From: Vogesella urethralis
GTDB lineage: Bacteria > Pseudomonadota > Gammaproteobacteria > Burkholderiales > Chromobacteriaceae
Direction of reading: 5' to 3'
Assembly (NCBI RefSeq): GCF_007644045.2
Contig: NZ_VMDW02000061.1
Location: 35,605-99,604, forward strand
DNA length: 64,000 nucleotides
Shown here: positions 17,060-26,144 of the stretch, piece by piece
Layout: every line of letters starts with the position of its first letter
Position numbering within the stretch: the first letter of the stretch is position 1
The notes under the pieces: generated by a model
What the model was told of the DNA's origin: nothing
Databases searched by the model: none
Seen by the model: only the letters and a program-made list of their open reading frames with translations
Translations under genes and position numbers: made by a program

Positions 17060-17677
17060 ATGTCAACGCCACACATCGTGGTACTGGGTCTGGGCAATCT
17101 GCTGTGGGCCGACGAAGGCTTCGGCGTGCGCTGTGCCGAGGCGCTGTACGCCGGCTACAGCCTGCCCGCCAACGTAGAAGTGATCGACGGCGGCACCCAG
17201 GGCCTGCTGCTGCTGCCCTATGTGGAAGCGGCCGACCATCTGCTGATCCTGGACGCCATCGATTTCGGCCTGCCGCCGGCCACGCTGCGAGTCTTCCACA
17301 ACGACGCGGTACCCGCCTACCTCACTGCCAAGAAAATGAGCCTGCACCAGACCGGTTTTTCCGAAGTGCTGGCGCTGGCCGAGCTCAAGGGTGCCCTGCC
17401 GGCCAACATCACGCTGATCGGCGTGCAGCCGGCCGAGCTGGAAGACTACGGCGGCAGCCTGTCGCCGGCCGTGCGCGCCCGGCTGCCCGAGGCGCTGGCC
17501 ATCGCCGTACAAACCCTGGCTGCATGGGGCGTGCAGGTACAGCCCGCCAGCGGTGACGGCGCACGCCTGAACGACGCCAGCCTGGACATGACGCGCTACG
17601 AAAGCGAACGCCCCAGCGCCGACAGCGCCTGCCGCGTCGGCGACGCCCGCGTGCTGTTTGACGGGGAGCCCGGCTGA
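17060..17677 (+). CDS. hupD: Hydrogenase maturation endopeptidase HupD/HyaD
   Basis: The product is 205 residues, of the HyaD/HybD/HupD protease family that removes the C-terminal peptide from the hydrogenase large subunit after nickel insertion. The nickel-sensing residues are visible as the Glu of [13 protein letters not shown], the Asp of LILDAIDFG and the His of [10 protein letters not shown]. The substrate here should be HupL, which has a C-terminal extension. The stop overlaps the hupF start by one base. It sits 19 kb from hupSL in this arrangement, whereas in many relatives hupD follows hupC directly. The C-terminal 40 residues are poorly conserved. Confidence 0.92.
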   Translation: MSTPHIVVLGLGNLLWADEGFGVRCAEALYAGYSLPANVEVIDGGTQGLLLLPYVEAADHLLILDAIDFGLPPATLRVFHNDAVPAYLTAKKMSLHQTGFSEVLALAELKGALPANITLIGVQPAELEDYGGSLSPAVRARLPEALAIAVQTLAAWGVQVQPASGDGARLNDASLDMTRYESERPSADSACRVGDARVLFDGEPG

Positions 17678-18003
17678 TGTGCATGGGCACCCCGATGCAA
17701 GTGGTCAGCCCCGGCTGGTTCAGCGCCCGCTGCCGCGACCGCGACGGCAGCCTGGTCGACATCGACACCCGCCTGCTGGGCGAAGTGGCCACCGGCCAGT
17801 GGCTGCTGGTATTCACCGGTGCCGCGCGCGAGCTGCTGGACGAGCAGCGCGCCGCCGACATCCTTGCCGCCATCGCCGCGCTGGAAGCCGCGCTGGCCGG
17901 CAACTACCAGCCCGAGCAGCACTTTGCCGACCTCTGCCACCGCGAGCCGCAGCTACCGCCGCACCTGCAGGCGCTGCTGACACCCGATACCCCATCAAGC
18001 TGA
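17677..18003 (+). CDS. hupF: HupF, HypC/HupF-family hydrogenase chaperone
   Basis: The product is 108 residues and begins MCMGTPMQV, the HypC-family signature in which Cys2 binds the iron-cyanide precursor. It is longer than HypC (the 78-residue copy at 24787), with a C-terminal extension characteristic of HupF. HupF is described in rhizobia as a chaperone that protects the large subunit during assembly under oxygen. It overlaps hupD by one base. Confidence 0.9.
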   Translation: MCMGTPMQVVSPGWFSARCRDRDGSLVDIDTRLLGEVATGQWLLVFTGAARELLDEQRAADILAAIAALEAALAGNYQPEQHFADLCHREPQLPPHLQALLTPDTPSS

Positions 18004-18022
18004 CAACGCAAGGCCACCCACC

Positions 18023-18469
18023 ATGCAATCGTATATCCCTACTTTCGACAGCGTCGCCCTGCGCCTGGACGCACTGGGCTACAGCCAGACCGACGCGGCC
18101 AAGCTGGACGCACTGGCCGCCGAACACCCGCAACTGGTGCTGATGCTGAACGCCGACCCGCACCAGCACCCCGAGGTGGCCGACAACGCCATCATCGTGC
18201 CCGAGGTGCTGAAAAGCCTGCCCGGCGCCACGCCGCACGTGTGCTGGGCCGACCCCGCCGCCAGCCGCACGCTTGCCAGCCGCTTTGGCGTGCTGAAGTA
18301 CCCGGCACTGGTATTCCTGCGCGGCGGCCAGTACACCGGCGTTATCGTCGGCCTGATGGACTGGCCCGACGTGGTGCACCGCTTTGCCGAACTGTTGGCC
18401 GCACCGTCGCGCCGCCCGCCGTCGGTGGGCATTCCTGTGACCAGCCCCACCAGCGGAGCCTGCCAATGA
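18023..18469 (+). CDS. hupG: HupG/HyaE, thioredoxin-like hydrogenase assembly protein
   Basis: The product is 148 residues of the HyaE/HupG family, thioredoxin-fold proteins that lack the redox CxxC. Here the region HVCWADPAASRTLASRFGVLKYPALVFLRGGQYTG shows the fold and the cis-proline loop (YPALV). HyaE binds the Tat signal of the small subunit and is needed for O2-tolerant hydrogenases. The stop overlaps the hupH start. Confidence 0.88.
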   Translation: MQSYIPTFDSVALRLDALGYSQTDAAKLDALAAEHPQLVLMLNADPHQHPEVADNAIIVPEVLKSLPGATPHVCWADPAASRTLASRFGVLKYPALVFLRGGQYTGVIVGLMDWPDVVHRFAELLAAPSRRPPSVGIPVTSPTSGACQ

Positions 18470-19356
18470 GCCAGTTCATCCTGCCCAAAGCCTTCCCTAT
18501 TCCGGTGGTCGGCATCGGCCCCGGCTCGCAGCCGGTCGACCCCGACCTCAACTACCTGCCGCTGCCGCGCGAGCTGGACGGCTTTGACATGCCCTACCTG
18601 CCCACCGCCGAAGAAACCGCCCACCTGGGCGATGCCAAGGCGCTGGTGGCCGAGCTGATCCGCCGCATGCAAGCGTGGGACGGCACGAGCGAACCGTACC
18701 CGTCGCTACTGCTGAACGGGCTGGACAGCGACGGCCGCACGCTGATCAGCCAGCTGCTGGGCGAAGGCGAAGTCAGCGCCCGCGTGCGTTGCCTCAACGG
18801 CCACGAGCTGCTGATCCAGGAGTCGGTATTTGCCGGCGTGTGGCGCGTGCTGGAAACCGACGCCGATGGCCAGCCGCTGGCCGACCGCATCGAAGCCTGC
18901 GCCATCCCCGCTGCCGTGTGGCAGCAGGCCCGCGCTTTCGGCCGCCGAGAACTGACGCCGTTCGACCCGGCTGGCGTGGCGCTAATGAACGCGCCGGCGG
19001 TGCTGGCCGAGGTCGCCGAGCGCGCCGCCGCCTACCAGGACGGTGACGAAGACCACGTCATCAACTTCAGCCTGCTGCCGATGACGCCGGAAGACCTGGC
19101 CTATATCGACGCCAACCTCGGCGGCGGCAACAGCGGCGTGTTCTCGCGCGGCTACGGCAAATGCCGGGTGATGGCCACCAGCCTGCAAAACGTGTGGCGG
19201 GTGCAGTACTTCAACGGCATGAACAGCATCCTGCTGGATACGCTGGAAATCACCCGTATGCCGGAGGTAGCACTGGCCGCCGCCGACGACCTGGCCGACG
19301 CCATCGACCGGCTGCAGGAGGCACTGGACTGGCTGACCGGGGAGCAAGCGGCATGA
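18466..19356 (+). CDS. hupH: HupH/HyaF hydrogenase assembly protein
   Basis: The product is 296 residues of the HyaF/HupH family. The N-terminal FPIPVVGIGPGSQP and central LLGEGEVSARVRC are family landmarks, and the C-terminal part ends in the conserved RVQYFNGMNSILLDTLEITRMPEV. It helps mature the small subunit of membrane-bound hydrogenases, probably during iron-sulfur cluster insertion in aerobic conditions. ATG 18466 overlaps the hupG stop (ATGA); the open frame extends upstream to 18241 but that part is inside hupG. Confidence 0.9.
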   Translation: MSQFILPKAFPIPVVGIGPGSQPVDPDLNYLPLPRELDGFDMPYLPTAEETAHLGDAKALVAELIRRMQAWDGTSEPYPSLLLNGLDSDGRTLISQLLGEGEVSARVRCLNGHELLIQESVFAGVWRVLETDADGQPLADRIEACAIPAAVWQQARAFGRRELTPFDPAGVALMNAPAVLAEVAERAAAYQDGDEDHVINFSLLPMTPEDLAYIDANLGGGNSGVFSRGYGKCRVMATSLQNVWRVQYFNGMNSILLDTLEITRMPEVALAAADDLADAIDRLQEALDWLTGEQAA

Positions 19357-19565
19357 ACACCTTTGAAGGCAGTTACCTCGGCAAACCTGGCGAGCTGGCC
19401 GACGACGCGCGGCTGGAGTGCAAGATCTGCTGGTGGGTGTACGACCCGGCGCAAGGCGACAGCGTTTGGCAGATACCGCCAGGCACGCCATTTGCCGCAC
19501 TGCCCGCGCACTGGCGCTGCCCGGTATGCGACGGCGCACACGAACAGTTCATGGTGCTGCCATGA
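19353..19565 (+). CDS. hupI: Rubredoxin HupI
   Basis: The product is 70 residues with the rubredoxin iron site split as CKICWWVYDPAQGD and CPVCDGAHEQF. The hydrogenase-linked HupI/HoxR rubredoxins help mature or protect the small subunit in oxygen. Start and stop overlap the neighbours (ATGA on both sides), marking a tightly coupled operon. Confidence 0.92.
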   Translation: MNTFEGSYLGKPGELADDARLECKICWWVYDPAQGDSVWQIPPGTPFAALPAHWRCPVCDGAHEQFMVLP

Positions 19566-20050
19566 ACGCGCGCCACAGCAGCGCCGGCTGGCTGCAGCAC
19601 CCCGGCGCCGCGCTGGAGCAGGCCTATCGCCACATCCAGCACACGCGCATGCAGGGTATTCCCATCCTGAACCCGGCCATCAGCGTGGAAAGCGTCGGTT
19701 TCCGCCGCTATCAGGGCTGGTGGGCCGGCGTGCTGATTACGCCGTGGTTCATCAACCTGATGCTGCTGCCCGCCGACGCGCCGCTGCCGGATGGCGCGGC
19801 CGGTGAAGAACAGCTGGTGGCCCTACCGGAAGGCATCATGCCGTTTCTGCCCGGCAGCGAAGACAGCATTGGCCCCTACCTGATGTGCTCGCTGTTTTCG
19901 CCGCTGCCGCAGTTTGCCGACCAGCAATCCGCGCGCGACACCGCCAGCGAAGTACTGCGCCTGCTGTTCGAGATTCCGGCGCCGCCAGCGGCGACGCCAG
20001 CCGGGCCGGACCTCAGCCGTCGCCGGCTATTCGGGCTGGGCGGCGCATGA
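19562..20050 (+). CDS. hupJ: HupJ, HybE-family hydrogenase assembly chaperone
   Basis: The product is 162 residues, of the HybE/HupJ family (NPAISVESVGFRRYQGWWAGVLITPWFINLMLLP). HybE-type chaperones bind the Tat signal of the small subunit and prevent early export. The C-terminal end RRRLFGLGGA resembles the RRxF(L)xG element near the end of other HupJ proteins and echoes a Tat motif. It overlaps hupK by four bases. Confidence 0.9.
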   Translation: MNARHSSAGWLQHPGAALEQAYRHIQHTRMQGIPILNPAISVESVGFRRYQGWWAGVLITPWFINLMLLPADAPLPDGAAGEEQLVALPEGIMPFLPGSEDSIGPYLMCSLFSPLPQFADQQSARDTASEVLRLLFEIPAPPAATPAGPDLSRRRLFGLGGA

Positions 20051-21039
20051 ACGGCATCACCTTGCAGCGCCAGCACGGCCAGGTGAGCGTGCACTGGCCC
20101 AGGTTGGCCGCCGAGCAATTGTTTGTCGGCCGCACGCCGGCCGAGGCCATCGCGCTGGCGCCGCAATTGTTTTCGCTGTGCGGCCACGCCCAGCAACTGG
20201 CCGCTACGCTGGCGCTGGCGGCTGCCAGCGGCCAGCCTGCGGTAGCCGATACGCAGGCGCTGGCCGCCGTGCGGCTAGAAGCCATCCGCGAAACGCTGCG
20301 CCGCTGGCTGCTGGACTGGGCGCCGGCCTGCGGCCAAACCGTGGACCCTGCCGCCCTCGCCGCGCTGGGCCGCGCTGTCACGCTGCGCGATTACCGCCAG
20401 TTGGCCGCGTTCTGTATCTTCGGTACCGACCCCAGCATCTGGCGCCAGTATGGTCTGGCCGGCTGGCAGCAATGGGCGGCCAGTGGCGACAGTGCCGCAG
20501 CTCGCGTCTTGCAACAACTGCTGACGGCGGCGCCGGAAGCCGTGCCCGCCCTGCAATGGCTGCACAGCGCGGCCAACCTGGCGGCCAACCCGCACTGGCT
20601 GGCCGGCCACACCCCGGCCTGGTACGGCCAGGCGGTAGAAACCGGCGCGCTGGCGCGTTACCAGCCACTGCTGCAACCCTGGCTGGACGCCGGCCACGTC
20701 AGCGCCGCCCGCCTGCTGGCGCGCTGGCTGGCACTGGCCGCCTGGCTGGGCGAGGCCGAAGCGGGCAGCGACAGCTGCACGCTGGCCGGCAGCGGTCTGG
20801 CGCTGGTGGACACCGCCCGTGGCCCGCTGCTGCACCTGGCCACGCTGGGCGGCGACGGCCGCATCAGCCATTACCGCGTGCTACCGCCCACACTGTGGCA
20901 CTGCCACCCGCAGGGCTGCATGGCGCAGGCTGCAGCCAACGGCACTGCCGCGCAAGTGCGGCGCAGGCTGTTGCTGATCGACCCCTGTGTAGCCTTTACA
21001 CTTGCCGGTATCGAAGAAGAGGAATGCCACCATGCATGA
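20047..21039 (+). CDS. hupK: HupK, large-subunit-like scaffold protein
   Basis: The product is 330 residues and similar in outline to the hydrogenase large subunit but without the N-terminal nickel cysteines. Near the C-terminus it has IDPCVAFTLAGIEEEE, an imitation of the large-subunit DPCxxC motif that retains one cysteine. HupK/HoxV is thought to act as a scaffold on which the Fe(CN)2CO group is assembled. The ATG at 20047 overlaps hupJ; a longer in-frame start at 19885 lies inside hupJ. It overlaps hypA by 8 bp. Confidence 0.85.
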   Translation: MNGITLQRQHGQVSVHWPRLAAEQLFVGRTPAEAIALAPQLFSLCGHAQQLAATLALAAASGQPAVADTQALAAVRLEAIRETLRRWLLDWAPACGQTVDPAALAALGRAVTLRDYRQLAAFCIFGTDPSIWRQYGLAGWQQWAASGDSAAARVLQQLLTAAPEAVPALQWLHSAANLAANPHWLAGHTPAWYGQAVETGALARYQPLLQPWLDAGHVSAARLLARWLALAAWLGEAEAGSDSCTLAGSGLALVDTARGPLLHLATLGGDGRISHYRVLPPTLWHCHPQGCMAQAAANGTAAQVRRRLLLIDPCVAFTLAGIEEEECHHA

Positions 21040-21373
21040 AATGTCGCTGGCCGAGGGCATCGTGCAGCTGCTGGAAGAGCACGCACAGACGCAGCAGTTT
21101 CGCCGCGTCAAACAGATCTGGCTGCAAGTGGGCGAGCTGGCCGGCGTCGAGCCGGAAGCGCTCACCTTCTGCCTGGACGTAGTACTGCGCGGCAGCCTGG
21201 CCGACGGCGCGCAGGTACACCTGCTGCGCGAGCCCGGCCGTGGCTGGTGCCTGGCCTGCAGCCAGGAAGTGCCCATCCACGCCCGCTTTGACGCCTGCCC
21301 CAGCTGTGGCCGCCATCAGGTACAGGTTACCGGCGGCGAGGAGCTGCGCGTGGCGGAGCTGGAGGTGGAATAA
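21032..21373 (+). CDS. hypA: HypA nickel metallochaperone
   Basis: The product is 113 residues with the HypA N-terminus MHEMSLAEGIVQ, in which His2 and neighbours bind nickel. The zinc ribbon is formed by CLAC and CPSC. It delivers nickel to the hydrogenase large subunit with HypB. The ATG at 21032 gives MHEMS directly; the upstream extension is rejected. Confidence 0.94.
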   Translation: MHEMSLAEGIVQLLEEHAQTQQFRRVKQIWLQVGELAGVEPEALTFCLDVVLRGSLADGAQVHLLREPGRGWCLACSQEVPIHARFDACPSCGRHQVQVTGGEELRVAELEVE

Positions 21374-21445
21374 GCCCTGCCAGCACCGTTACCGCCCGCA
21401 CAAAGAAAAACACAACACCGAACAGAACAAGAAAGGACCCCACCC

Positions 21446-22492
21446 ATGTGTACCGTCTGTGGCTGCGCCGAAGGCAATGTCAGCATCGAGGGCCAGAAAC
21501 CGGCCGTCAAATACCCGTACCGCCCGCGCCGCGCCGGCGGCCACGCGCATGGCCATCACCATCATCATGACCACGATCACAGCCACGCTCACCCACACCA
21601 GCATGATCATGATCACGGCCACGCACACGCCCAGCCGGCCGCGGAGGCAAGCGACGCCGCCGACAGCACGCCGGTAACACTGGCCGACGGCAGCCACCAC
21701 TACGGCCACGGCCCGGCGCACGCCCACGCGCCGGGGCTGAGCCAGGCGCGCATGGTGAAGATCGAGCAGGACATCCTGGGCAAGAACAACCAGTACGCGG
21801 CGGCCAACCGCCGCCGCCTGGCCGAGCGCGGCATTTTCGCGCTGAACCTGGTGTCCAGCCCCGGCTCCGGCAAGACCACGCTGCTGACCGAAACCGTGCA
21901 AAGGTTGGCCGCCTCCACCCCGCTGGCGGTGATCGAGGGCGACCAGCAAACCGCGCACGACGCCGAGCGCATCCGCGCCGCCGGCGCGCCGGCCATCCAG
22001 ATCAACACCGGCAAGGGCTGCCACCTGGACGCGCACATGGTGGGCCAGGCGCTGGACGCGCTGGCGCTGCAGGACGACAGCCTGCTGCTGATCGAAAATG
22101 TCGGCAACCTGGTGTGCCCGGCGGCGTTCGACCTGGGCGAGGCGCACAAGGTGGCCATCCTGTCGGTCACCGAGGGCGAGGACAAACCGCTGAAATACCC
22201 GGACATGTTTGCCGCCGCCAGCCTGATGGTGCTGACCAAAACCGACCTGCTGCCGCACCTGGATTTCAACGTCGATGCCTGCATCGCCTACGCCCGCCGC
22301 GTCAACCCCGCCATCGCGGTACTGCAGCTGAGCGCCCGCAACGGCGACGGCATGGACGCCTGGCTGCAGTGGCTGGCCGGCGGCCTGATCGAAGCCCGCG
22401 CCCTGCGCGCCGAGCGGGTAGCCCAGCAAAACCAGCTGGCCGAGCTGAAAGCCCAGGTCGCCGCGCTGGAAGCCCGGCTGGCGCAGGGCTAA
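21446..22492 (+). CDS. hypB: HypB nickel-binding GTPase with His-rich region
   Basis: The product is 348 residues. It begins MCTVCGC (the high-affinity nickel motif), followed by a His-rich stretch (about 35-62) with several runs of HDHDH/HAH type and a second cluster near [13 protein letters not shown] that could store nickel. The GTPase domain has the P-loop [11 protein letters not shown] at about 137, VIEGDQQT and [10 protein letters not shown]-terminal coiled-coil-like tail ([19 protein letters not shown]) is unusual compared with short HypB proteins. It is preceded by GAAAGGAC as ribosome-binding site. Confidence 0.94.
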   Translation: MCTVCGCAEGNVSIEGQKPAVKYPYRPRRAGGHAHGHHHHHDHDHSHAHPHQHDHDHGHAHAQPAAEASDAADSTPVTLADGSHHYGHGPAHAHAPGLSQARMVKIEQDILGKNNQYAAANRRRLAERGIFALNLVSSPGSGKTTLLTETVQRLAASTPLAVIEGDQQTAHDAERIRAAGAPAIQINTGKGCHLDAHMVGQALDALALQDDSLLLIENVGNLVCPAAFDLGEAHKVAILSVTEGEDKPLKYPDMFAAASLMVLTKTDLLPHLDFNVDACIAYARRVNPAIAVLQLSARNGDGMDAWLQWLAGGLIEARALRAERVAQQNQLAELKAQVAALEARLAQG

Positions 22493-22495
22493 GGC

Positions 22496-24808
22496 ATGAC
22501 GCTGCAACGCCGTTGCTTCACCGCCCGTGGCCGCGTACAAGGCGTGGGTTTTCGCCCGCACGTGTGGCGCGTGGCCAGCAAGCTGGGGCTGGCCGGCCAC
22601 GTGGCCAACCACGCCAGCGGGGTGGTGATCGAGGTGGAAGGCCCGCCTGCGCAGCTGGACGCCTTTGCCGTGCAGCTGCTGGCCGGCCTGCCGCCGCAGG
22701 CGCAGGTGGATAGCCTCACCAGCCACGCGCTGCCGCCACAAGGCGGGCAGGACTTCACCATCGCTGCCAGCGCAGGCAACACGGCGCAGGTGAGGCTACC
22801 AGCCGACAGCGCGCCGTGCGACGCTTGCCTGGCCGAGCTGTGCCAGCCGGCTGGCCGCCACTGGCGCCACGCCTTCATCAACTGCACGCAGTGCGGCCCG
22901 CGCTACAGCGTTACCCGCGCCCTGCCCTACGACCGCAGCGCCACCACGCTGGCCGGCTTTGCGCTATGCGCGGCCTGCCAGGCCGATTACCAGCAGCCGA
23001 CCAGCCGCCGCTTTCACGCCGAACCCACCTGCTGCCCGGCCTGCGGCCCGCAGCTGAGCTACCTGGGCGCGGAGGGTGCGCCGCAAGCCGGCGACCCGCT
23101 GGGGCTGGCGCTGGCCACGCTACAAGGCGGCGGCATCGTCGCGATCAAAAGCAGCGGCGGCTTTCATCTGGCCTGCGACGCGCGCAACGCCGGCGCCATT
23201 GCCCGCCTGCGCCAGCGCAAGCGACGCCCGGCCAAGCCCTTGGCGCTGATGGCGGCCAACCTGGCCAGCCTGCACGGCGTGGTGCAGCTGGATGCCGCCG
23301 CTGCCACGCTACTGGCCAGCCCGGCGCGCCCCATCGTGCTGCTGCCGCGCGGCGACGTGCCTCTGCCGGACGCGCTGGCGCCGGGCCTGGCCGAGCTGGG
23401 CGTGCTGCTGCCACCCACGCCGCTGCACCTGCTGCTGTGGCACGAGGCCGCCGGCCGCCCGGCCGGCACCGGCTGGCTGGATGATGCCCAAACCATGCTG
23501 CTGGTGATGACCAGCGGCAACGCCAGCGGTGCACCGGTGGCCATCGATAACGACGAAGCGCTCGCCGCGCTGGCCGGCATCGCCGACGGCTTTCTGCTGC
23601 ACGACCGTGCCATCCACGCCCGCAGCGACGACAGCGTGCTGCGCATCGACGCACTGGGCAGCGCCACGCTGCGCCGCAGCCGGGGCTACCTGCCGGACGT
23701 GCTGCCTTTGGCCAGCGACGGCGCCACCGTGCTGGCCACCGGCAGCTACCTGAAAAACGCCCCGGCGCTGCTGTACGGCAACGCGGCGCTGCCCGGCGCC
23801 CACGTCGGTGACCTGGCGCACCCGGCCGCCTGCGTGGCGCTGGAGCACGCCATCGCCGCGCTGCAGCTGCACGCCGGCCACGCGCCGCAGGCCATCGCCT
23901 GCGACAACGGCGAGCACTTTGCCAGCCAGCTGGCGGCGCAGTTGGCCGCGGCGGCCAACCTCCCGCTGCTACGCATTAGCCACCACCACGCCCACATCGG
24001 CGCCGTGTGTGCCGAACACCAGCTGCACGGCCCGGTACTGGGGCTGGCGCTGGACGGCCACGGTGTCGGCGACGACGGCGGCGCCTGGGGCGGCGAGCTG
24101 CTGCGGGTAGACGGCGCGCACAGCCAGCGCATCGGCCATCAGGCGCCGCTGGCGCTGCCCGGCGGCGACACCGCTGCGCGCGAACCGTGGCGCGTGGCCG
24201 CCGCCTGGCTGCTGCAGCACGGCCATGCCGACGAAGCCGAACGCCGTTTTGGCCACCAGCCGGCGTGGCCGCTGCTACAGCAGCAGCTGGCACGCGGCAT
24301 CAACACGCCGTACAGCAGCAGCATGGGCCGCTATTTCGACCTGGTCGCCGCACTGGCCGGCGTGTGCCTGCAGCAAGGCTACGAAGGCGAAGCGCCGCAA
24401 CGGCTGCAAGCGCTGGCGCAGCCCTGCGCGCCGCTGGCCGAGGCTTGGCATATCGATGCGGCCAACGCGTTGCACCTGGCGCCGCTGCTACGGCAGCTGC
24501 TGGCCCGGCCCGACGCCGCCGCCATCGCCAGCCTGTGGCATGCCACGCTGGCGGCGGCACTGGCCAGCTGGGTGCTGGCTACCGCGCAACAACACCACCT
24601 CGGCACGGTGGCACTGGGCGGCGGCTGTTTTGCCAACCGCACCTTGCTGGCCGCGCTGCTACCGCGATTACAACAGGCCGGACTGGCCGTCTACCACCCG
24701 CAGGCCTTGCCGGCCGGCGACGGCGGTCTGGCCGTGGGCCAGGCCTGGGTAGCACGGCAGCTACTGGCCAACAAGGAGACTGACCCATGTGCCTGGCCAT
24801 GCCGGTGA
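22496..24808 (+). CDS. hypF: HypF carbamoyltransferase
   Basis: The product is 770 residues, the usual HypF length. In order it has an acylphosphatase-like domain (ARGRVQGVGFRPHVWR), two zinc-finger motifs built from CDAC, CTQC, CAAC and CPAC, a YrdC-like domain (GGGIVAIKSSGGFHLACDA) and a Kae1-like carbamoyltransferase domain with ISHHHAHIGAV and ALGGGCFANR. It makes the thiocarboxamide on HypE that becomes the cyanide ligands of the NiFe site. The 3' end overlaps hypC by 22 bp. Confidence 0.94.
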   Translation: MTLQRRCFTARGRVQGVGFRPHVWRVASKLGLAGHVANHASGVVIEVEGPPAQLDAFAVQLLAGLPPQAQVDSLTSHALPPQGGQDFTIAASAGNTAQVRLPADSAPCDACLAELCQPAGRHWRHAFINCTQCGPRYSVTRALPYDRSATTLAGFALCAACQADYQQPTSRRFHAEPTCCPACGPQLSYLGAEGAPQAGDPLGLALATLQGGGIVAIKSSGGFHLACDARNAGAIARLRQRKRRPAKPLALMAANLASLHGVVQLDAAAATLLASPARPIVLLPRGDVPLPDALAPGLAELGVLLPPTPLHLLLWHEAAGRPAGTGWLDDAQTMLLVMTSGNASGAPVAIDNDEALAALAGIADGFLLHDRAIHARSDDSVLRIDALGSATLRRSRGYLPDVLPLASDGATVLATGSYLKNAPALLYGNAALPGAHVGDLAHPAACVALEHAIAALQLHAGHAPQAIACDNGEHFASQLAAQLAAAANLPLLRISHHHAHIGAVCAEHQLHGPVLGLALDGHGVGDDGGAWGGELLRVDGAHSQRIGHQAPLALPGGDTAAREPWRVAAAWLLQHGHADEAERRFGHQPAWPLLQQQLARGINTPYSSSMGRYFDLVAALAGVCLQQGYEGEAPQRLQALAQPCAPLAEAWHIDAANALHLAPLLRQLLARPDAAAIASLWHATLAAALASWVLATAQQHHLGTVALGGGCFANRTLLAALLPRLQQAGLAVYHPQALPAGDGGLAVGQAWVARQLLANKETDPCAWPCR

Positions 24809-25023
24809 AAGTAACGGAGCTACTGGCGGGCGATAACGCCCGTGTCGAGGTGGACGGCGTGATGCGCAACGTATCCATCGCCCTGGTGCCGGGCGTGCAG
24901 CCCGGCGATTACGTGATCCTGCACGTGGGTTACGCCATCGGCCGGCTGGACGCCGCCGAAGCCCAAAAAACGCTGGCGCTGATGCACGAGCTGGCCGCGC
25001 TGCCGCAGGAGGGCCAGCCATGA
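24787..25023 (+). CDS. hypC: HypC hydrogenase chaperone
   Basis: The product is 78 residues beginning MCLAMPVKVTELL; Cys2 is the conserved ligand to the Fe(CN)2CO precursor held with HypD. The G-V-Q-P-G-D-Y-V-I-L-H-V-G-Y-A core is typical. It is a shorter paralogue of hupF at 17677. It begins inside the end of hypF and overlaps hypD by four bases. Confidence 0.93.
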   Translation: MCLAMPVKVTELLAGDNARVEVDGVMRNVSIALVPGVQPGDYVILHVGYAIGRLDAAEAQKTLALMHELAALPQEGQP

Positions 25024-26144
25024 AATACGTAGACGAATTCCGCCGTGGCGACGTGGCACGCGGCTTGGCCGCCCGCATTGCCGAGGCGGTACAGCCCGGC
25101 CGCCACTACCGGCTGATGGAGTTTTGCGGCGGCCATACCCACGCCATTGCTCGCTACGGCCTCACCGGCCTGCTGCCGGCGGCGGTGCAGCTGATCCACG
25201 GCCCCGGCTGCCCGGTGTGCGTGCTGCCGATCGGCCGTATCGATTCCGCCATCGAGCTGGCGCTGCAGCACGGCGCCATTGTCTGTAGCTACGGCGACTG
25301 CCTGCGGGTGCCAGCGAGCAACAAGCTGAGCCTGTACAAGGCGCGGGCGCAGGGCGGCGACGTGCGCATGGTGTACTCCACCGCCGACGCGCTGCAGATC
25401 GCGCGCGACAACCCGGCGCGGCAGGTGGTGTTCTTTGCCATCGGCTTTGAAACCACCACCCCGCCCACCGCGCTGGCGCTGAAAGCCGCCCGCGCCGAAG
25501 GGCTGCGCAACTTCAGCGTGTTCTGCAACCATGTGCTGACCCCGCCTGCCATGCAGCACCTGCTGGCTGCCGGCGACGCGGTGCAGCTGGATGGCTTCAT
25601 CGGCCCGTCGCACGTCAGCACCGTGATCGGCAGCGCGCCGTACCAGGCGGTGGCCGACGCCTACGCCAAGCCGGTGGTGATTGCCGGTTTCGAGCCGCTG
25701 GACGTGCTGCAATCGGTGCTGATGCTGGTGGAACGCATCAACCGTGGCGAGGCCGGCGTGGCCACCCAGTTCACCCGCGCCGTCACCACCGACGGCAACG
25801 CCACCGCCCGCGCCGTGGTGGCCGAAACGCTGGTGCTGCGGCCAACCTTTGAATGGCGCGGCCTGGGCCAGGTGCCGCAGTCGGCGCTGGCCATCCACCC
25901 CGACTACGCCGACTTCGACGCCGAACGCCGCTTCGGCCTGCCCTACCGCCACGTGCCGGACCACCGCGCCTGCGAGTGCGCCGCCATCCTGCGCGGGCAA
26001 AAGCAGCCGCAGGACTGCAAGGTGTTCGGCATTGTCTGTACCCCCGACAACCCGCTGGGCTCCTGCATGGTGTCCAGCGAAGGCGCCTGCGCCGCCCACT
26101 ACCACTACGGCCGCTTTACCGCGCCGCAGGAGCAACCGGCATGA
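25020..26144 (+). CDS. hypD: HypD, [4Fe-4S] scaffold for iron-ligand assembly
   Basis: The product is 374 residues with the HypD motifs FCGGHTHAI, HGPGCPVCVLPIGRID and IGFETTTPP, and the C-terminal cysteine set (RACECAAIL, DCKVFGIVCTP, GSCMVSSEGAC) that binds the [4Fe-4S] cluster. It holds the iron as cyanide and CO are added, working with HypC and HypE. It overlaps hypC and hypE by four bases each. Confidence 0.94.
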   Translation: MKYVDEFRRGDVARGLAARIAEAVQPGRHYRLMEFCGGHTHAIARYGLTGLLPAAVQLIHGPGCPVCVLPIGRIDSAIELALQHGAIVCSYGDCLRVPASNKLSLYKARAQGGDVRMVYSTADALQIARDNPARQVVFFAIGFETTTPPTALALKAARAEGLRNFSVFCNHVLTPPAMQHLLAAGDAVQLDGFIGPSHVSTVIGSAPYQAVADAYAKPVVIAGFEPLDVLQSVLMLVERINRGEAGVATQFTRAVTTDGNATARAVVAETLVLRPTFEWRGLGQVPQSALAIHPDYADFDAERRFGLPYRHVPDHRACECAAILRGQKQPQDCKVFGIVCTPDNPLGSCMVSSEGACAAHYHYGRFTAPQEQPA

